13,826 nt of DNA, from the NCBI GenBank assembly GCA_944322775.1, contig CALUQA010000134.1, positions 1 through 13,826 on the forward strand, given 5' to 3'. Source of the DNA: an uncultured Elusimicrobiales bacterium. GTDB lineage: Bacteria; Elusimicrobiota; Elusimicrobia; Elusimicrobiales; Elusimicrobiaceae. The position numbers and the translations under genes are program-made. Shown one piece after another: positions 10,781 to 13,826 of the stretch. Under the pieces are notes generated by a model, which worked only from the letters and a program-made list of their open reading frames with translations, ran no database searches and was not told the DNA's origin. The first letter of the stretch is position 1, and every line of letters starts with the position of its first letter.

Positions 10781-11971
10781 ATGTCTGATATTTTTGAAAA
10801 ATGCAGAAATTATAAAGACGCCAAACTGGCCATGAAACTGGGGATTTACGGCTACTTCCAGCCGATTGAATCTGCCCAAGGGCCGGAAGTGATGTTGGGC
10901 GGCAAAAAATACATTATGGCCGGTTCCAACAACTATTTGGGTTTGGCAGACGATCCGGAAATGAAGAAAGCCGCCGCCGAAGCTGCCTTGAAATACGGCA
11001 CGGGCTGTGCCGGTTCCCGCTTTTTAAACGGCAACACGATTTTCCACGACCAGTTGGAACAGCGCCTGGCGCGCTTTAAACGCAAAGAGGCCGGCCTACT
11101 CTTTTCCACCGGCTACCAGATGAACCTGGGTGTAGTGTCCTGCCTGATTAAAAAAGGCGACTATGCCATTGTGGACAAATTGGACCACGCCAGCATTTTG
11201 GACGGCGTTAAACTTTCCGACGGGGAAATGGTGCGCTTTAAACACAATGACCCGGCCGACTTGGAACGCGTGCTTTCTAAACTGCCCGAGGAAGCGGGCA
11301 AACTGATTATTGTGGACGGCGTGTTCAGCATGGAAGGCGACATCTGCCCGCTGCCCGATATCGTAAAAGCGGCCAGAAAATACGGTGCCCGCATTATCGT
11401 AGACGACGCGCATGCCACCGGCATCATCGGCAAAACGGGCCGCGGCACCTGCGAATATTTCGGTTTGGAAAACGGCGAAGTGGATTTGGTGGTTGGTACC
11501 TGCTCCAAAACGTTTGCCACCGTGGGCGGCTTTGTCGTGGGTGATGCAGACATTATCCACTATATCCGCCACAATGCCCGCAGCCAGATTTTCTCTGCCG
11601 CGTTGCCGCCGGCTTCCGTGGCGTCTATCAATAAAGCCTTGGAGCTGATTGAAAACGACACCTCCCGCCGCGACAATTTGTTCCGCATGACCGACAACCT
11701 CAAAAAAGGCCTGCGCGAACTGGGTTACGACCTGGGCCACAGCACCACGCCGGTTATCCCGGTGCATGTGGGCAGCAACGAAAACTGCTTTAAAATGTGG
11801 CGCGCCTTGCACGAACTGGGCATCTTCTCTAACCCGGTGGTCAGCCCGGCGGTGCCCCCCGGCCGCGCTTTAATGCGCTTGACGCTGATGGCCACGCATA
11901 CCGATGAACACGTACAAAAAATCATTGATGCGTTTGCCAAAGCGGGCCGCGAAGTCGGCGTAATTAAATAA
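10781..11971 (+). CDS. spt: Serine palmitoyltransferase-like alpha-oxoamine synthase
   Basis: A 396-aa PLP enzyme of the alpha-oxoamine synthase family, which condenses an amino acid with an acyl-CoA. The whole chain tracks the soluble bacterial serine palmitoyltransferase of Sphingobacterium as I remember it: GYFQPIES, AGSNNYLGL, KYGTGCAGSRFLNG, LDHASILDG, FSMEGDICPLPD, VDDAHATGIIG, and the C-terminal NPVVSPAVPP followed by LMATHT. K243 in GTCSKTFATVGG should form the PLP aldimine, H136 should stack on the cofactor, and R366 corresponds to a conserved carboxylate-binding region. AAGGA precedes the ATG, 23 bases after hldC. BioF and glycine C-acetyltransferase are relatives, but the SPT-specific segments fit better. 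The inferred product is 3-ketosphinganine or a related long-chain base. Confidence 0.82.
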   Translation: MSDIFEKCRNYKDAKLAMKLGIYGYFQPIESAQGPEVMLGGKKYIMAGSNNYLGLADDPEMKKAAAEAALKYGTGCAGSRFLNGNTIFHDQLEQRLARFKRKEAGLLFSTGYQMNLGVVSCLIKKGDYAIVDKLDHASILDGVKLSDGEMVRFKHNDPADLERVLSKLPEEAGKLIIVDGVFSMEGDICPLPDIVKAARKYGARIIVDDAHATGIIGKTGRGTCEYFGLENGEVDLVVGTCSKTFATVGGFVVGDADIIHYIRHNARSQIFSAALPPASVASINKALELIENDTSRRDNLFRMTDNLKKGLRELGYDLGHSTTPVIPVHVGSNENCFKMWRALHELGIFSNPVVSPAVPPGRALMRLTLMATHTDEHVQKIIDAFAKAGREVGVIK

Positions 11972-11978
11972 ACGCTTT

Positions 11979-12011
11979 AAAACCCCGCACTCACAAGAGG
12001 CGGGGTTTTTT
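11979..12011 (+). terminator. Terminator after the serine palmitoyltransferase-like gene
   Basis: CCCCGC (11983-11988) pairs with GCGGGG (12000-12005), extended by AAAA/TTTT pairs, with an 11-base loop and a run of six T. It separates the acc-hldC-spt operon from the next two genes, which must rely on readthrough or their own promoter. Confidence 0.88.
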
Positions 12012-12028
12012 GTTTTGTGGGGCTTAAA

Positions 12029-12265
12029 ATGGGTTTTCTGATAACAATTGCAAATTTGTTACTAGTCTTTATTTTAGTAGAATTGTTTAACGCTACTCAT
12101 TCTATACGCGGGACAACAAATGTTTGCTTTATTTTGTTATTAATTATTTTATTAAGCGTATTGGGATTGATACCATTTCCTTGGAATTGGGTTGTCGGTT
12201 GTTGGGCGGGAGTAGATATTATATTCGTACTTAATCTATTGAATCAATATAAAAATGAAAAATGA
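12029..12265 (+). CDS. Small AT-rich hydrophobic membrane protein, unknown
   Basis: A 78-aa, very hydrophobic protein with three likely membrane segments at about residues 2-19, 31-48 and 52-70, ending in a charged NQYKNEK tail. I do not recognise a family. The start ATG at 12029 has GTGGGG seven bases upstream; an in-frame GTG at 12017 would add four residues. Codon use is strikingly AT-rich (many TTA, ATT, AAT) compared with the GC-rich genes on either side, suggesting a different origin. Its last codons overlap the next gene as ATGA at 12262, so translation of the acyltransferase is probably coupled to it. It may be a membrane partner for that enzyme. Confidence 0.7.
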   Translation: MGFLITIANLLLVFILVELFNATHSIRGTTNVCFILLLIILLSVLGLIPFPWNWVVGCWAGVDIIFVLNLLNQYKNEK

Positions 12266-13383
12266 AAAATATACAAAAAATACAAATACAAGATGTTACT
12301 GCAGATAAGTTGAAAGCCTTTGTGCAATTTCCTTTTGATTTGTATAAAAAAGCCCCCTATTGGGTGGGGGAACTAAAAGCGGACACGCTTAAATTGCTGC
12401 GGCCGGAAAATGCCTTTTGGAAGCATGCCCGGCGCAAATTGCTGCTGGCCTATAAAGAAGGCAAAATCGTCGGCCGTCTGTGCGTGCTGGTCAACGATAC
12501 CTATAATGAATATCACAAAGAAAACATCGGGTTCTTCGGCTTTTTTGATTGTATTGATGATGAGCAAGTGTCTAAAGCTCTGTTTGACGAAGGGGAAAAA
12601 TGGCTGCGCGCCCAAGGCGTGCAGGCCGTGCGCGGGCCGGCAAACCCGTCTTCCAACCATGTATATGGCCTGCTGGTGGACAGCTTTGACAGCATGCCTT
12701 CTATCATGATGCCGTATAACTACCCCTATTATGCCGCGCTGATAGAAAAGGCGGGCTTTGGCAAAGTGAAAGATTTACTGGCTTTTGAACGCACCCGCAA
12801 CGACAAATTTTCGCCGCTGTTTGAAAAAATCGTGGCCCGCGCCGCCCGCGGCAAAGGGCTGACGCTGCGGCGGTTGAACCTGAAAAATTTGAAAGAAGAA
12901 GCCAAAATTATCCGCAAAATTTATAACGAAGCCTGGGCCGAAAACTGGGGCCATACGCCCCTTTCGGAAGAAGAAATGCACGATATGGTGCAGGAGCTGA
13001 AGTGGATTGTCCGCCCCGAAGGCACCTGCGTGGCCGAGGTGGACGGCGTGCCGGCCGGGTTTTACATCGCCATTCCCAACATGAACCACGTGCTTAAAAT
13101 TTTGCGCGGCAGTTTGCTTAACCCGTGGCGCACGCTTAAGGCCCTGCTTGCATGGCCCAAAATACGCGATGCGCGCCTGATTATGCTGGGGGTGGAGCCC
13201 GGTTACCGCAAGCGCGGCATAGACCTGGTGCTGATTAAGCACATTGTGGAATATGGCGTGGCCATTTGGGACCAGGCGGAACTGTCCTGGATTTTGGAAG
13301 ATAACGAGGGCATTATCCGCGGTATGACTGAAGCGGGTTGCTACCAGACCAAACGTTACCGGCTGTATCAAAAACCGCTGTAA
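12262..13383 (+). CDS. GNAT-fold N-acyltransferase, YghO-like; candidate ceramide-forming enzyme
   Basis: A 373-aa protein with a duplicated GNAT-like layout. The N-terminal half contains PFDLYKKAPYWVGEL (24-38), LAYKEGKIVGRL (62-73), GFFGFFDCIDD (90-100) and MMPYNYPYY (149-157). The C-terminal GNAT acyl-CoA-binding region is LGVEPGYRKRGIDLVLIKH (309-327), then ELSWILEDN and a terminal YQTKRYRLYQK. It resembles a family I know as N-acetyltransferase-like/YghO proteins, whose substrates are poorly defined. It begins by an ATGA overlap with the preceding small membrane gene and has no clear ribosome-binding site of its own. Its first 25-30 codons are AT-rich, unlike the rest. Standing just beyond an SPT-like gene, it may N-acylate the long-chain base; that link is inference. 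A terminator closes it at 13399-13432. Confidence 0.85.
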   Translation: MKNIQKIQIQDVTADKLKAFVQFPFDLYKKAPYWVGELKADTLKLLRPENAFWKHARRKLLLAYKEGKIVGRLCVLVNDTYNEYHKENIGFFGFFDCIDDEQVSKALFDEGEKWLRAQGVQAVRGPANPSSNHVYGLLVDSFDSMPSIMMPYNYPYYAALIEKAGFGKVKDLLAFERTRNDKFSPLFEKIVARAARGKGLTLRRLNLKNLKEEAKIIRKIYNEAWAENWGHTPLSEEEMHDMVQELKWIVRPEGTCVAEVDGVPAGFYIAIPNMNHVLKILRGSLLNPWRTLKALLAWPKIRDARLIMLGVEPGYRKRGIDLVLIKHIVEYGVAIWDQAELSWILEDNEGIIRGMTEAGCYQTKRYRLYQKPL

Positions 13384-13390
13384 TTTGAAG

Positions 13391-13432
13391 AAAAAAAGCC
13401 GCCGTTTGCTTTGGGCAAACGGCGGTTTTTTT
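13391..13432. terminator. Bidirectional terminator between the acyltransferase and pseudouridine synthase genes
   Basis: CCGCCGTTTG (13399-13408) pairs perfectly with CAAACGGCGG (13416-13425) around a 7-base loop, flanked by A7 and T7 tracts. It serves both convergent genes. Confidence 0.92.
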
Positions 13433-13440
13433 GTGCCAAA

Positions 13441-13826
13441 TTATTTTTCGGTTACGCGCTTCCACGCGGCTTCAAAGTCGGGCGGGACGGGCGCTTCAAA
13501 CTTCATGGCGCGGCCGGTGAAGGGGTGTTTAAACTCCAGCCGCCGCGCATGCAGCATAAGGCGGTCCGCCGTAGCGCCTTTATACAGCCAGTCGCCCAGC
13601 ACGGGGTAGCCCAGCCAGCTTAAATGCACGCGCAGCTGATTGGTGCGGCCGGTGCGGGGGTAAAGCTCCACATAGGTAAACCCGTTTTTGCGCTGAAGTA
13701 CTTTATAGTCGGTCACGGCTTCGCGTCCGACGTCGGAAGCTTTTATTTTGCCGCCGGCCACGCGCCCGATGGGCACGTCTATGGTGCCGCTGTCGTCGGG
13801 TATTTCGCCGCAGGCAATGGAGTGAT
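13441..13826 (-). CDS. RluA/RluD-family 23S rRNA pseudouridine synthase, C-terminal part
   Basis: The last 127 codons of a pseudouridine synthase that isomerises uridines in rRNA (or tRNA); the 5' part, including the catalytic Asp of the RLDxxTSG motif, lies beyond the right edge. Visible landmarks are GEIPDDSGTIDVPIGR, GREAVTDYKVL, ELYPRTGRTNQLRVHLS, LGYPVLGDWLYKG and the C-terminal LMLHARRLEFKHPFTGR. These are typical of the RluA/RluC/RluD branch; the specific target cannot be assigned without the N-terminal S4 domain and active site. The reading frame is open to the window edge, so a GTG at 13776 should not be taken as the start. It converges with the acyltransferase gene. Confidence 0.93.
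   Translation of the reverse strand, partial: HSIACGEIPDDSGTIDVPIGRVAGGKIKASDVGREAVTDYKVLQRKNGFTYVELYPRTGRTNQLRVHLSWLGYPVLGDWLYKGATADRLMLHARRLEFKHPFTGRAMKFEAPVPPDFEAAWKRVTEK

Noticed and set aside
10781..11971. Identification as BioF (8-amino-7-oxononanoate synthase)
   Set aside because: The family is the same, but the N-terminal GYFQPIES segment, KYGTGCAGSRFLNG, FSMEGDICPLPD and the SPAVPP/LMATHT end follow serine palmitoyltransferase more closely, and no other biotin genes are nearby.
13441..13776. Short complete gene starting at GTG 13776
   Set aside because: The frame continues upstream to the window edge with sequence typical of RluA-family proteins (GEIPDDSGTID), so the gene is truncated by the window.

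Overview
This 13.8 kb stretch looks like a chromosomal housekeeping and metabolic region from an anaerobic bacterium with a Gram-negative type envelope. The anaerobic lifestyle is suggested by an oxygen-sensitive class III ribonucleotide reductase with its radical-SAM activase, and the envelope by a heptose-phosphate adenylyltransferase of the LPS core pathway. Base composition is mixed, with GC-rich codons in most genes and AT-rich intergenic DNA. Almost every transcription unit ends in a strong hairpin with A- and T-tracts on both sides. My best taxonomic guess is a gut-associated Elusimicrobiota-like organism, but that is a low-confidence impression. I see no insertion sequence, CRISPR array, tRNA or rRNA.

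Layout. Positions 1-81 (minus) hold the first codons of a protein that leaves the window, divergent from zupT (166-939, plus), a ZIP-family metal transporter. A 252-aa signal-peptide and four-helix membrane protein of unknown function (999-1757, minus) is divergent from an M29-family aminopeptidase (1822-3027, plus). An unrecognised secreted 271-aa protein follows (3131-3946, plus). Next is a minus-strand anaerobic nucleotide-reduction operon: nrdD (7224-5164), a 70-aa stand-alone glycyl-radical domain (5035-4823) and nrdG (4795-4172). A 343-nt regulatory gap separates it from a small DUF948-like membrane protein (7568-7831, plus) that converges with tspO (7878-8339, minus). A compact plus-strand operon follows: an AccB-like carrier (8535-8909), accC (8918-10309), hldC/rfaE2 (10293-10757) and a serine-palmitoyltransferase-like enzyme (10781-11971). 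Beyond a terminator lies a small AT-rich membrane protein (12029-12265), coupled to a GNAT-fold acyltransferase (12262-13383). The window ends in the 3' part of an RluA-family pseudouridine synthase (13826-13441, minus).

How the genes work together. The nrd operon supplies dNTPs without oxygen. Its unusual point is that NrdD stops after the zinc site, so the glycyl-radical segment is a separate small protein that also carries a CxCxCxC tail. The accB-accC-hldC-spt operon and the downstream acyltransferase point to envelope lipid synthesis: malonyl-CoA supply, LPS heptose activation and a long-chain base. The acyltransferase is a candidate for N-acylating that base into a ceramide-like lipid. 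The AccB-like protein has Ser where the biotinylated Lys should be, so it may be a regulatory or structural pseudo-carrier. These are inferences from sequence reading alone; no database search was possible.
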